Notes under the pieces: generated by a model
What the model was told of the DNA's origin: nothing
The model's database searches: none
Seen by the model: only the letters and a program-made list of their open reading frames with translations
Assembly: GCA_937895955.1 (NCBI GenBank)
Contig: CALAZI010000042.1
Location: forward strand, 1-22,186
Reading direction: 5' to 3'
Length of the DNA stretch: 22,186 nt
DNA from: an uncultured Alphaproteobacteria bacterium
Lineage (GTDB): Bacteria; Pseudomonadota; Alphaproteobacteria; Caulobacterales; Parvularculaceae
Translations under genes and position numbers: made by a program
In this document: piece by piece, positions 1-6,963 of the stretch
Numbering within the stretch: position 1 is the first letter of the stretch
Layout: the number at the start of each line of letters is the position of its first letter

Positions 1-95
1 GCGACGATCGTCGCGCGGCGCGCGGCGTCGACGCCGTGGCTCACATCGAGTTTGCTCGGACGGATGAGTTCCTGCCAGTTCTTTTCAACGACCAT
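1..95 (-). CDS. rpoA: RNA polymerase alpha subunit, N-terminal fragment (cut by window edge)
   Basis: Only the first 31 codons are present; the gene runs off the left edge. The peptide begins MVVEKNWQELIRPSKL and continues to ATIVA, matching the start of alphaproteobacterial RpoA, where a KNWQELI segment precedes the dimerising N-terminal domain. RpoA dimers nucleate assembly of core RNA polymerase. The ATG lies 8 nt after a GGAG Shine-Dalgarno sequence. The gap to the rpsK stop is 70 nt, longer than most gaps here, and holds a weak 6-bp hairpin (arms 135-140 and 150-155) without a T tract. Position after rpsM and rpsK is the usual alpha-cluster arrangement; rplQ would be expected beyond the edge. 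Confidence 0.93.
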   Translation of the reverse strand, partial: MVVEKNWQELIRPSKLDVSHGVDAARRATIV

Positions 96-165
96 TCGTA
101 ATGCTCCAGCGGCTGACGCCGTCAGGTTGAAACGCGCCGCGCATCTGTCGCGGCGATAAAAACAA

Positions 166-567
166 TCAGACGCGGCGGCGCTTGCGCGGCCGGCAACCAT
201 TGTGCGGGATCGGCGTGACGTCGCGGATCATATTGACGGTCAAGCCGACGGACTGCAGGGCGCGCAAAGCGCTCTCACGACCCGAGCCCGGGCCCATGAC
301 TTCGACATTGACGGTTTTAAGCCCGTGCTCCATCGCCTTCTTGGCGGCGTCTTCCGCGGCGAGCTGCGCAGCGTAAGGCGTCGACTTGCGCGAGCCTTTA
401 AACCCCATCGTGCCGGCCGACGACCAGGAAACCGTATTTCCCTGTTCGTCCGAAACCGTGATCATCGTATTGTTGAAAGACGCATTCACGTGAACGACGC
501 CGGACGTGATGTTTTTGCGTTCGCGGCGACGAACGCGCGTTGCGCCTGCAGCTGGTGCTTTAGCCAT
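166..567 (-). CDS. rpsK: 30S ribosomal protein S11
   Basis: This 133-residue protein of the small-subunit platform contacts 16S rRNA near the mRNA exit region. The core matches the family throughout: ITSGVVHVNASFNNTMITVSD near the N-terminus, GFKGSRKSTPYAAQ in the middle, and a C-terminal IPHNGCRPRKRRRV. The Asn-Gly in the HNGC segment is the site that forms isoaspartate in E. coli S11. The N-terminus is Ala/Arg-rich and a few residues longer than in E. coli. The start is 15 nt after the rpsM stop, so the two are almost certainly on one transcript and translated in tandem. Confidence 0.98.
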   Translation of the reverse strand: MAKAPAAGATRVRRRERKNITSGVVHVNASFNNTMITVSDEQGNTVSWSSAGTMGFKGSRKSTPYAAQLAAEDAAKKAMEHGLKTVNVEVMGPGSGRESALRALQSVGLTVNMIRDVTPIPHNGCRPRKRRRV

Positions 568-582
568 GTGCCGTAATCCTCG

Positions 583-966
583 TTATTTCTTCGCGGACGC
601 TTGTTTCTTGCCGGCGATCGGTTTCGACGGCCCCTTGCGCGTGCGCGCATTGGTGTGCGTGCGCTGGCCGCGAACCGGAAGGCCGCGCCTGTGGCGAAGG
701 CCGCGGTAACAGCCCTGATCCATGAGCCGTTTGATGTTGACGGCGACTTCGCGACGAAGATCGCCTTCGACCGTGTAGTCGGAATCGATCGTCTCGCGAA
801 TCTGCAAGACCTCAGCGTCCGACAATTCGTTAACGCGCCGTTCCGGCGGGATGCCGACTTTCTCGCAAATTTCCTTGGCGTAGGCCGGGCCGATGCCATG
901 AATGTAGCGGAGCGCGATGACGACGCGCTTATTCGTCGGGATGTTGACGCCTGCAATACGAGCCAC
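583..966 (-). CDS. rpsM: 30S ribosomal protein S13, GTG start
   Basis: S13 sits in the 30S head, touches the P-site tRNA and forms an intersubunit bridge to L5. The 127-residue protein starts MARIAGVNIPTNKRV, has the helix-two-turn-helix region with HGIGPAYAKEICEKVGI, and carries the basic RGLRHRRGLPVRGQRTHTNARTRKG segment. A Lys/Ala-rich tail makes it about five residues longer than usual. The start codon is GTG, chosen because the second codon begins the invariant ARIAGVNIP and because an AGAGG Shine-Dalgarno lies 7 nt upstream. It is the first gene after the promoter in the 183-nt gap behind adk. Confidence 0.97.
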   Translation of the reverse strand: MARIAGVNIPTNKRVVIALRYIHGIGPAYAKEICEKVGIPPERRVNELSDAEVLQIRETIDSDYTVEGDLRREVAVNIKRLMDQGCYRGLRHRRGLPVRGQRTHTNARTRKGPSKPIAGKKQASAKK

Positions 967-1095
967 GGCTCTACCTCTTTTCCTTCATTCCGCCAGTCGC
1001 CCCGCGGCGAACCGGTATTCACAAAACAAGGCCCGAACGCCCTGACCGGTATCCCGGCAGGATCGTCGAGCCGAACGCCTTCTGGCGGAGGCGCG

Positions 1096-1125
1096 TAGAT
1101 ATAGCCGCGCCGCCCCCGCCGTCAA
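1096..1125 (-). promoter_or_regulatory. Sigma70-type promoter for rpsM-rpsK-rpoA
   Basis: On the minus strand a TTGACG box (1120-1125) is followed after 16 nt by TATATC (1098-1103), with TATCTA two bases further on as an alternative -10. This is the best promoter-like match in the window and lies in the 183-nt gap between adk and rpsM, giving a leader of about 120 nt. The assignment rests on matches to consensus; transcription start is inferred to lie near 1090. Confidence 0.75.
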
Positions 1126-1149
1126 CACCAATTCCGCGGACTTTCGGCC

Positions 1150-1743
1150 CTATTCCGCGGCGATTTCGTCCAATATGGCGTCGATCGCCGATGCGACCTC
1201 CCCGACCGACCCCATCCCATCGACTTTACGGAGCTTGCCCTGTTTCTCGTAATACGGGATCAGCGGGGCGGTCTGCTCCCGATAAACCGCCTGGCGCTTG
1301 CGGAAAGTTTCTTCATTGTCATCGGCGCGGACCGGCTTGCCGGCGGCTTTAGCCTCGGCGATCCTACGGTTCAGCCGATTGACGAGCTCTTCCTCATCAA
1401 CGACCAGCTCAATGACGACGTCGAGGCTGCGCTTTTGCTTTTTCAGGACCCGATCGATCATTTTCGCCTGGCCGGTCGTGCGGACCGCGCCGTCGAGAAT
1501 AAACCCGCCCGCGCAATCGGGCTCCTTGATCCTCGCCGTAATGATCTTCTCGATAATGTCGTCCGATACGAGATCGCCGCGGTCCATGATGTTCTGAACC
1601 TTCTTGCCGAGCGGTGAACCAGACTGGATGGCCTCCCTGAGCATGTCGCCGGTGGAAAGTTGGGGAATGCGCCGCGTCTCAACAATGCGTTGCGCTTGCG
1701 TCCCCTTTCCGGCGCCTGGCGCGCCAAGCAAGATCAGGATCAT
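1150..1743 (-). CDS. adk: Adenylate kinase with altered signature motif
   Basis: Catalyses the reversible reaction ATP + AMP to 2 ADP in the cytoplasm. The 197-residue protein has the P-loop GAPGAGKGT (7-15), the AMP-binding LSTGDMLR segment (29-36), the DDIIEKII region and a short lid (about 118-135) lacking the zinc or long-lid insert, as in other alphaproteobacteria. The C-terminal RADDNEETFRKR and TAPLIPYY segments are normal. The odd feature is residues 84-89, DGAVRT, where the family has DG-[Phe/Tyr]-Pro-Arg-Thr: the Arg88 equivalent remains, but Phe86 and Pro87 are Ala and Val. The ATG overlaps the secY stop by 4 nt (ATGA), so it is probably translationally coupled to secY, the common arrangement in bacteria. 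Identity is certain; unaltered kinetics are not. Confidence 0.96.
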   Translation of the reverse strand: MILILLGAPGAGKGTQAQRIVETRRIPQLSTGDMLREAIQSGSPLGKKVQNIMDRGDLVSDDIIEKIITARIKEPDCAGGFILDGAVRTTGQAKMIDRVLKKQKRSLDVVIELVVDEEELVNRLNRRIAEAKAAGKPVRADDNEETFRKRQAVYREQTAPLIPYYEKQGKLRKVDGMGSVGEVASAIDAILDEIAAE

Positions 1744-3101
1744 CGCTTGCCGCCTCTAAGCTTCGATTTCTTGATCAGGCTCTCATATTGTTGGGCGAGC
1801 AAGTGACCCTGGATTTGGCCGACCGTATCGAGCGTCACCGAAACGACGATCAGCAATGACGTGCCGCCGAGATAGACGGGGATCGACGGATAGGCGGCGC
1901 GCAGGAACTCAGGCATCAGACAGACGAACGTCAGGTAAAGGCCGCCGATGACCGTCAAGCGCGTCAGGACGTAATCGAGATATTCCGCCGTTCGCGCGCC
2001 GGGACGGTATCCCTGAATGAAACCGCCGTATTTTTTCAGATTGTCAGCGACGTCCTGAACATTGAACACCACTGACGTGTAGACGAAGGTGAAACCCAAG
2101 ATTCCGACGGCGTAGAGCGCCATGTAAAGCGGACGGCCCGGAGCGAAAAGAATCTGGAGATTTTGCAGCCATTCCGGCGAATCCTGCCCGATCGCGCCAG
2201 CCGCCGTCGCCGGCAACAACAGCAACGAAGAGGCGAAGATCGGCGGAATGACGCCGGCCGTGTTCAGTTTCAGCGGGAGATGCGATTTTTCGCCTTGCGT
2301 CATGCGCATGCCGACCTGCCGGCGCGGATACTGAACGACGATCCGCCGCTGCGAGCGCTCCATGAATACGACGAAGGTGATGAGCGCGAACGACATCGCG
2401 ATAACGAGGAGCACGACGCCGACAGGCAGCGACTGGGCGCCCGCCGTGCCGCGGCCAAGCGCCAGCAAGCCGAGCGCCGCGCGCGGCAGTTCCGCGACGA
2501 TGCCGGCGAAAATGATCAGCGAAACGCCGTTACCAATACCGCGCGCCGTAATCTGTTCGCCGAGCCAAAGCAGGAACATGACGCCGCCGACGAGCGTGAC
2601 GACTGTCGTTATAAGGAAGAAAGGGCCAGGCTCGATGACAATCGGAATGCTGCCGGTGGAACCGCTGTTCTGAAGATTGACGGCGATGAAATACCCCTGA
2701 AGGGTCGCCAGCAAGACGGTCAGATAGCGCGTGTATTGATTGATCTGACGGCGGCCTTGTTCGCCTTCTTTTTTCAGCGTCTCGAGCCGCGGAATCACCG
2801 AGGTCATCAACTGCACGATGATCGAAGCCGAAATATAAGGCATGATGTTGAGCGCAAAGATCGCCATGCGCTCGACTGCGCCGCCCGCGAAAATGTTAAG
2901 CGTGCCGAGAAGACCGCCGGTTTGCGACTGAAACTGCTGCGAAAAGGCGTCTGGGTTGATGCCCGGTAACGGAATATAAGTGCCGAGCCGGTAAACGATA
3001 AGAGCGCCAAGCGTGAAGAGCAGGCGCTTTTTCAGCTCCTCCGCCTTTGCAAAAGACGAAAGATTGATGTTGGAGGCGAACTGCTCAGCGGCTGACGTCA
3101 T
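1740..3101 (-). CDS. secY: Preprotein translocase subunit SecY
   Basis: Forms the membrane channel of the Sec translocon together with SecE and SecG. The 453-residue protein has about ten hydrophobic segments, the N-terminal amphipathic SSFAKAEELKKRLLFTLGAL stretch, the plug-region GGLLGTLNIFAGGAVERMAIFALNI (starting about residue 64), the conserved NIMPYISASIIVQL, and the cytosolic loops VQYPRRQVG and NLKKYGGFIQGYRPG that contact SecA and the ribosome. I chose the ATG at 3101 (MTSAAEQF) because the family starts close to this point; an in-frame extension to 3137 adds 12 residues with no conserved content. GGAG lies 12 nt upstream of 3101, a rather long spacing. The preceding 144-nt gap carries a strong hairpin. 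Confidence 0.97.
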   Translation of the reverse strand: MTSAAEQFASNINLSSFAKAEELKKRLLFTLGALIVYRLGTYIPLPGINPDAFSQQFQSQTGGLLGTLNIFAGGAVERMAIFALNIMPYISASIIVQLMTSVIPRLETLKKEGEQGRRQINQYTRYLTVLLATLQGYFIAVNLQNSGSTGSIPIVIEPGPFFLITTVVTLVGGVMFLLWLGEQITARGIGNGVSLIIFAGIVAELPRAALGLLALGRGTAGAQSLPVGVVLLVIAMSFALITFVVFMERSQRRIVVQYPRRQVGMRMTQGEKSHLPLKLNTAGVIPPIFASSLLLLPATAAGAIGQDSPEWLQNLQILFAPGRPLYMALYAVGILGFTFVYTSVVFNVQDVADNLKKYGGFIQGYRPGARTAEYLDYVLTRLTVIGGLYLTFVCLMPEFLRAAYPSIPVYLGGTSLLIVVSVTLDTVGQIQGHLLAQQYESLIKKSKLRGGKR

Positions 3102-3164
3102 CGCGTACCGTTTCTCCGGATCCGAGCATTCTCGCAAACCGGACGAGAGGAGTGGTCAAATGAG

Positions 3165-3198
3165 GCCGGCGCGAAGCGGCTGCCCGCTGCGCGCCGGC
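3165..3198 (-). other. Strong stem-loop between rplO and secY
   Basis: Arms GCCGGCGCG (3165-3173) and CGCGCCGGC (3190-3198) pair perfectly. One mismatch follows, then inner arms AGCGG (3175-3179) and CCGCT (3184-3188) close a 4-nt loop. That gives 14 base pairs in 34 nt. No T run follows on the minus strand, so it is not a standard intrinsic terminator. It may act as an RNA processing or stability element that separates r-protein expression from secY; that role is inference. Confidence 0.7.
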
Positions 3199-3245
3199 GA
3201 TAGGGTGATATGGAGAGCCTCGTGCGCATCCGCAACGGCGGTCTC

Positions 3246-3749
3246 CTACTCCTTCTTGCCTTTTGAGGTCGGCTTATCTTCTTCGCGCGGCTCGGTGGCG
3301 GTGAGTTTGCCGCCGGCTTTTTCAACCGCCTTGCGCGCGCCAGCGGTCGCGTAAGCGACTTCCAGATCAACTTTGGCCTTGATGTCGCCGACGCCGAGAA
3401 GGCGCACGCCGTCATGAGCGCGGCGCAAAACGCCGGCGGCAACCAGGGCCGCCGCATCGATTTTCGCTTTGGCGTCAAGCTTGCCGGCGTCAATCGCCGC
3501 CTGGATGCGGCCGACATTCAGTTCGGCGTATCTCGCGCGATTGGGTTTGTTGAAGCCGCGCTTCGGCATCCGCATGTGCAGCGGCATCTGGCCGCCTTCG
3601 AACTGGCGAATGCCGGTGACGCCGGAGCGCGCTTTTTGACCCTTAACGCCTCGGCCGGCGGTTTTGCCTTTGCCTGAGCCGATGCCGCGTCCGACGCGCT
3701 TGAATTTGTAGCGCGCGCCTTTGTTGTCGGAAATATCGTTGAGTTTCAT
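3246..3749 (-). CDS. rplO: 50S ribosomal protein L15
   Basis: L15 binds 23S rRNA late in 50S assembly. The 167-residue protein starts MKLNDISDNKGARYKFKRVGRG and continues with the glycine/lysine-rich extended arm (GIGSGKGKTAGRGVKGQKARSG), then FEGGQMPLHMRMPKRGF, all family hallmarks. The globular C-terminal half ends in a charged tail (about 15 residues, Lys/Glu/Ser-rich) that makes it slightly longer than E. coli L15 (144). A strong AAGGAGATG Shine-Dalgarno sits just before the ATG. It follows rpmD by 68 nt; that gap holds two small hairpins (TGCGG/CCGCA and ACTTG/CAAGT). Confidence 0.97.
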   Translation of the reverse strand: MKLNDISDNKGARYKFKRVGRGIGSGKGKTAGRGVKGQKARSGVTGIRQFEGGQMPLHMRMPKRGFNKPNRARYAELNVGRIQAAIDAGKLDAKAKIDAAALVAAGVLRRAHDGVRLLGVGDIKAKVDLEVAYATAGARKAVEKAGGKLTATEPREEDKPTSKGKKE

Positions 3750-3817
3750 TTCATCTCCTTCGGACTTGCGACAAGTGCGGTTCTCAAAGCCGCATTCGCC
3801 TCGCCCATCGAATGTCC

Positions 3818-4009
3818 CTACTCGATCACTTCAACGAGGTGAGAGACCTTTGCGATCATGCCGCGGACAGAAGGCGTGTCTTCAAGAACGCTTTCCCGGC
3901 CGATCTTGTTCAGCTTCAGGCCGACAAGCGTTGCGCGCTGTTCTTTCGGACGACGCTGCGGGCTCGCCTTCTGGCGCACCTTGACGGTCTTGGTATTTTT
4001 CTTCGCCAT
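3818..4009 (-). CDS. rpmD: 50S ribosomal protein L30
   Basis: A small 63-residue 50S protein. The N-terminus KKNTKTVKVRQKASPQRRPKEQRATLVGLKLNKIG matches the family pattern of a short beta strand followed by the conserved helix start, and the protein ends VRGMIAKVSHLVEVIE, the standard L30 C-terminal strand. Position between rpsE and rplO is the usual one. Gap to the rpsE stop is 20 nt. Confidence 0.96.
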   Translation of the reverse strand: MAKKNTKTVKVRQKASPQRRPKEQRATLVGLKLNKIGRESVLEDTPSVRGMIAKVSHLVEVIE

Positions 4010-4029
4010 TTTTCCGATCCTTACGAGCC

Positions 4030-4638
4030 TTAGGCTGCGTCAGCGCCGGTCTGCTCGCCGCCGCCCTGACGGCCCGCGAGAATTTCCGACACTTTCTTGC
4101 CGCGCTTGGCTGCGATTGAGCGAGGGCTCGTCTGCGCTTTCAGCGCGTCAATCGTCGCGCGGACCATGTTGTATGGGTTCGAAGAGCCGAGCGATTTCGC
4201 AACGACATCCTGAACGCCGAGCGTTTCAAAGACTGCGCGCATCGGTCCGCCGGCGATGATGCCGGTTCCCGGAGGCGCCGCGCGAAGCACAACCTTGCCG
4301 GCGCCCCAGCGGCCGGCGGCGTCGTGATGAAGCGTACGGCCTTCGCGCAACGGAATGCGAACAAGGCTGCGCTTGGCTTCCTGCGAAGCCTTGCGGATCG
4401 CTTCAGGCACTTCGCGCGCCTTTCCCTTGCCGAAGCCGACGCGGCCCTTCTGGTCGCCGACGACAACAAGCGCGGCGAAGCCGAAATTCTTACCGCCTTT
4501 CACAACCTTGGCGACGCGATTGATCGCAACAAGCTTGTCGACGAATTCATCGCGCTCATCGCGATCCGCAGCGCCGCGGCCGCGACCCCGCTGACGGTCG
4601 CCGCGCTCTCCACGCTCTTGTCTGTCTTCGCGCGCCAT
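4030..4638 (-). CDS. rpsE: 30S ribosomal protein S5
   Basis: S5 contributes to the mRNA entry channel and decoding accuracy. From the ATG at 4638 the protein has 202 residues: a charged Arg/Asp/Glu-rich N-terminal extension (about 30 residues), the double-stranded-RNA-binding-like domain with INRVAKVVKGGKNFGFAALVVVGD, GRVGFGKGKAREVPEAI, and the C-terminal domain with GVQDVVAKSLGSSNPYNMVRAT. The VKGGKNF loop, where spectinomycin-resistance changes occur in other bacteria, looks wild type. GGAGAAG precedes the chosen ATG at suitable spacing; another ATG at 4650 and a TTG at 4653 are in frame but less well placed. The tail is acidic and Gly/Ala-rich. Confidence 0.96.
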   Translation of the reverse strand: MAREDRQERGERGDRQRGRGRGAADRDERDEFVDKLVAINRVAKVVKGGKNFGFAALVVVGDQKGRVGFGKGKAREVPEAIRKASQEAKRSLVRIPLREGRTLHHDAAGRWGAGKVVLRAAPPGTGIIAGGPMRAVFETLGVQDVVAKSLGSSNPYNMVRATIDALKAQTSPRSIAAKRGKKVSEILAGRQGGGEQTGADAA

Positions 4639-4657
4639 TCGCTTCTCCATCAAACCT

Positions 4658-5020
4658 TTAAAAATTCAGCCCGCCTTCGCGCGCCGCATCCGCAAGCGCT
4701 TTGATGCGCCCATGAAAAATGTACCCGCCGCGATCGAATACGACATCTTTCACGCCGGCTTTCACAGCGCGCTCGGCAAGCGCTTTGCCGACCTTCGCCG
4801 CCGCTTCCTTGTCCGCGCCCTTTGAAAGGCTTCCTTTCAGGTCGCGGTCAAGCGAGGACGCAGAAACAATCGTCTTGCCTGCGGCGTCGTCGATGATCTG
4901 AGCAGAGATGTTTTTCGAAGAGCGAAAAACCGACAGCCTCGGACGGCCGCCGGAAACGGCGCGAATCTTTGCGCGATTGCGGAGAGCTCGTTTGCCCTTC
5001 TGGACTGCTTTGCTAGCCAT
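4658..5020 (-). CDS. rplR: 50S ribosomal protein L18
   Basis: L18 binds 5S rRNA and, with L5, docks it in the central protuberance. The 120-residue protein starts with a basic segment (KAVQKGKRALRNRAKIRAV), then RPRLSVFRSSKNISAQIIDD, and ends VVFDRGGYIFHGRIKALADAAREGGLNF, the invariant family C-terminus. The Shine-Dalgarno is weak: only GGAAACGG is seen before the ATG, so translation may depend on flow from rplF, 40 nt upstream. The gene is otherwise ordinary. Confidence 0.97.
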   Translation of the reverse strand: MASKAVQKGKRALRNRAKIRAVSGGRPRLSVFRSSKNISAQIIDDAAGKTIVSASSLDRDLKGSLSKGADKEAAAKVGKALAERAVKAGVKDVVFDRGGYIFHGRIKALADAAREGGLNF

Positions 5021-5060
5021 GGTTCCGTTTCCAATTTCCCGGCTTTGTTAGGGCCGCGCC

Positions 5061-5597
5061 TTACTTCTTCTTACCTTCCTTGCGGAAGATGAACTCGCCT
5101 TCATAGCGAACGCCTTTGCCCTGATAAGGCTCCGGCGGGCGAACCGCGCGGATCTTAGCCGCGGTTTCGCCGACAAGCTGCTTGTCGATGCCCGAGATGA
5201 TGATTTCCGTCGGCTTCGGCGTTTCAAACTTGATGCCTGAAGGCGCGGCGAATTCTACGTCATGGCTGAAGCCGAGTGACAGGTTGAGATTCGTTCCCTT
5301 GAGCGCGGCGCGATAGCCGACGCCGACGAGCTCAAGCTTCTTCGAATAGCCGTTCGTGACGCCGGCCATCAAATTCGCGATCATCGTCCGGCTCATGCCC
5401 CATTGGGCGCGCGCCGCTTTAGAAGCCTTGTCGACCGGCGCAACGCCGACACCGTCGCCTTCCATGGCGACCGAGCAAAGCTCGTTGACGACGAATTTGA
5501 GTTCGCCTTTTGGGCCTTTGGCCGAAACCGTCTGACCGTCAATCTTGACTGTCACGCCTTTCGGCACCGGCACCGGTTTTTTTCCAATCCGTGACAT
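5061..5597 (-). CDS. rplF: 50S ribosomal protein L6
   Basis: L6 lies near the factor-binding site and the sarcin-ricin loop. The 178-residue protein has the two duplicated L6 domains: the first begins MSRIGKKPVPVPKGVTVKIDG with VSAKGPKGEL, the second contains LELVGVGYRAALKGTNLNLSLGFSH and the C-terminal RPPEPYQGKGVRYEGEF signature near the rRNA-binding end. Length equals the family norm. The rpsH stop lies 24 nt upstream. Confidence 0.98.
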   Translation of the reverse strand: MSRIGKKPVPVPKGVTVKIDGQTVSAKGPKGELKFVVNELCSVAMEGDGVGVAPVDKASKAARAQWGMSRTMIANLMAGVTNGYSKKLELVGVGYRAALKGTNLNLSLGFSHDVEFAAPSGIKFETPKPTEIIISGIDKQLVGETAAKIRAVRPPEPYQGKGVRYEGEFIFRKEGKKK

Positions 5598-5621
5598 CGA
5601 TCACGTCTCCTTAGACCGGCC

Positions 5622-6020
5622 TTAATAGACCTGGAACAATACTTCGCCGCCGACATTCGCCGCTCGCGCGGCAGTGTCGGACATTACGCCCTTCGGCGTC
5701 GAAACGACCGAAATGCCGAGCCCGTTGCGGACGGAGGGCAGATCGGACACCGACGAATAAACGCGGCGGCCCGGCTTTGAGACGCGCTTGATATTCGTAA
5801 TGACCGGCGCGCCTTCGAAATACTTCAGTTCGATATCGAACTCAGGCTTTTTGCCGTCCTGCTCAATGCGCGAATAGCCGCGAATATAGCCCTCATCCGC
5901 GAGCACATCGAGGACGCGCCCGCGCAGTTTCGACGCAGGCACCGTCAAAGACGAGTGCTTACGCATCTGCGCGTTGCGGATACGGGTGATCAAATCGCCG
6001 ATAGGATCATTAATCGCCAT
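5622..6020 (-). CDS. rpsH: 30S ribosomal protein S8
   Basis: S8 is a primary binder of the 16S central domain, and in E. coli also represses the spc operon. The 132-residue protein starts MAINDPIGDLITRIRNAQMRKHSSLTVPASKL and ends with the rRNA-binding segment NGLGISVVSTPKGVMSD and GGEVLFQVY. E. coli S8 represses by binding the mRNA around the rplX-rplE junction. Here that junction is 2 nt, and I could not identify an equivalent site by eye. The start follows the rpsN stop by 14 nt. Confidence 0.98.
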   Translation of the reverse strand: MAINDPIGDLITRIRNAQMRKHSSLTVPASKLRGRVLDVLADEGYIRGYSRIEQDGKKPEFDIELKYFEGAPVITNIKRVSKPGRRVYSSVSDLPSVRNGLGISVVSTPKGVMSDTAARAANVGGEVLFQVY

Positions 6021-6034
6021 TTGCGGAATTCTCC

Positions 6035-6340
6035 TTACCAGCTCGACTTCACGAGGCCGGGGACCTTGCCCTCAGACCCGAGCTGACGAAGCGCCAGCCT
6101 CGACATTTTCAATTTGCGATAGAACCCGCGAGGACGCCCGGAAACGAGGCAGCGATTGCGAATGCGCGTTTTTGAAGAGTTGCGCGGCAGCTCAGCGAGC
6201 TGGAGGGTCGCCGCAAAGCGCTCCTCCGCAGGCTTCGACTGATCCTTGATGACCTCTTTCAATCGCGCGCGCTTCGCGCCGAGGCTTTTCGCAAGCCTGC
6301 GACGCTTCTGATCGCGTTCGATCATTGCTTTCTTCGCCAT
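6035..6340 (-). CDS. rpsN: 30S ribosomal protein S14, zinc-free long form
   Basis: S14 sits in the 30S head. The 101-residue protein belongs to the long form that lacks the CxxC zinc ribbon: it has a helical N-terminal half (KAMIERDQKRRRLAKSLGAKR) and the conserved C-terminal SSKTRIRNRCLVSGRPRGFYRK followed by MSRLALRQLGSEGKVPGLVKSSW. Only one Cys is present, so it cannot bind zinc as the short form does. No second, short S14 is seen here. A 63-nt gap separates it from rplE. Confidence 0.98.
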   Translation of the reverse strand: MAKKAMIERDQKRRRLAKSLGAKRARLKEVIKDQSKPAEERFAATLQLAELPRNSSKTRIRNRCLVSGRPRGFYRKLKMSRLALRQLGSEGKVPGLVKSSW

Positions 6341-6403
6341 TCAGTCCTCCGTTAGACCGGTTTCCGGACGCGCCGGACCTTGCCTATCCAAAAATCTTTC
6401 TCG

Positions 6404-6961
6404 CTACTTCCGGAACGGGAAGTTGAACTCCGCGAGCAACGCCCGCGCCTCTTCATCAGTCCGCGCCGACGTGCAAACGATGATGTCCATGCCGCGAACT
6501 TTCTCGACCTGGTCGTAATTGATCTCCGGGAACACGATGTGCTCCTTGAGCCCGAGCGCGTAGTTTCCGCGACCGTCGAAGCTCTTCGGCGAAAGCCCGC
6601 GGAAGTCGCGCACGCGCGGCAGCGCGACCGTCACGAGACGATCGAGAAATTCATACATGCGGTCCTTGCGCAGCGTCACCTTGCACCCGACCGCCATGCC
6701 GTCGCGCAGCTTGAAGCTTGCGATCGACTTTTTCGCCTTCGTGATCACCGGCTTTTGGCCGGCGATGCTGGCGAGATCGACCGCCGCCTGTTCGACGGCT
6801 TTACGATCGTTCACGGCGTCGCCGACCCCCATATTGATGACGACTTTTTCAATTTTGGGCGTCATCATCGGGTTCTTATAGGCGAACTTCTTCTGCAACG
6901 ACGCTTTCACATTGTCGTTGTAGTGCTGCTTCAATCGCGGCGTATATTTCGCTTCAGCCAT
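6404..6961 (-). CDS. rplE: 50S ribosomal protein L5
   Basis: L5 joins 5S rRNA to the central protuberance and touches P-site tRNA. The 185-residue protein begins MAEAKYTPRLKQHYNDN and shows the family core VEKVVINMGVGDAVNDRKAVEQA, the GQKPVITKAKKSIASFKLRDGM segment, and RVRDFRGLSPKSFDGRGNYALGLKEH. It ends EEARALLAEFNFPFRK. The start is 2 nt after the rplX stop, so translation is very likely coupled. Confidence 0.98.
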   Translation of the reverse strand: MAEAKYTPRLKQHYNDNVKASLQKKFAYKNPMMTPKIEKVVINMGVGDAVNDRKAVEQAAVDLASIAGQKPVITKAKKSIASFKLRDGMAVGCKVTLRKDRMYEFLDRLVTVALPRVRDFRGLSPKSFDGRGNYALGLKEHIVFPEINYDQVEKVRGMDIIVCTSARTDEEARALLAEFNFPFRK

Positions 6962-6963
6962 CG

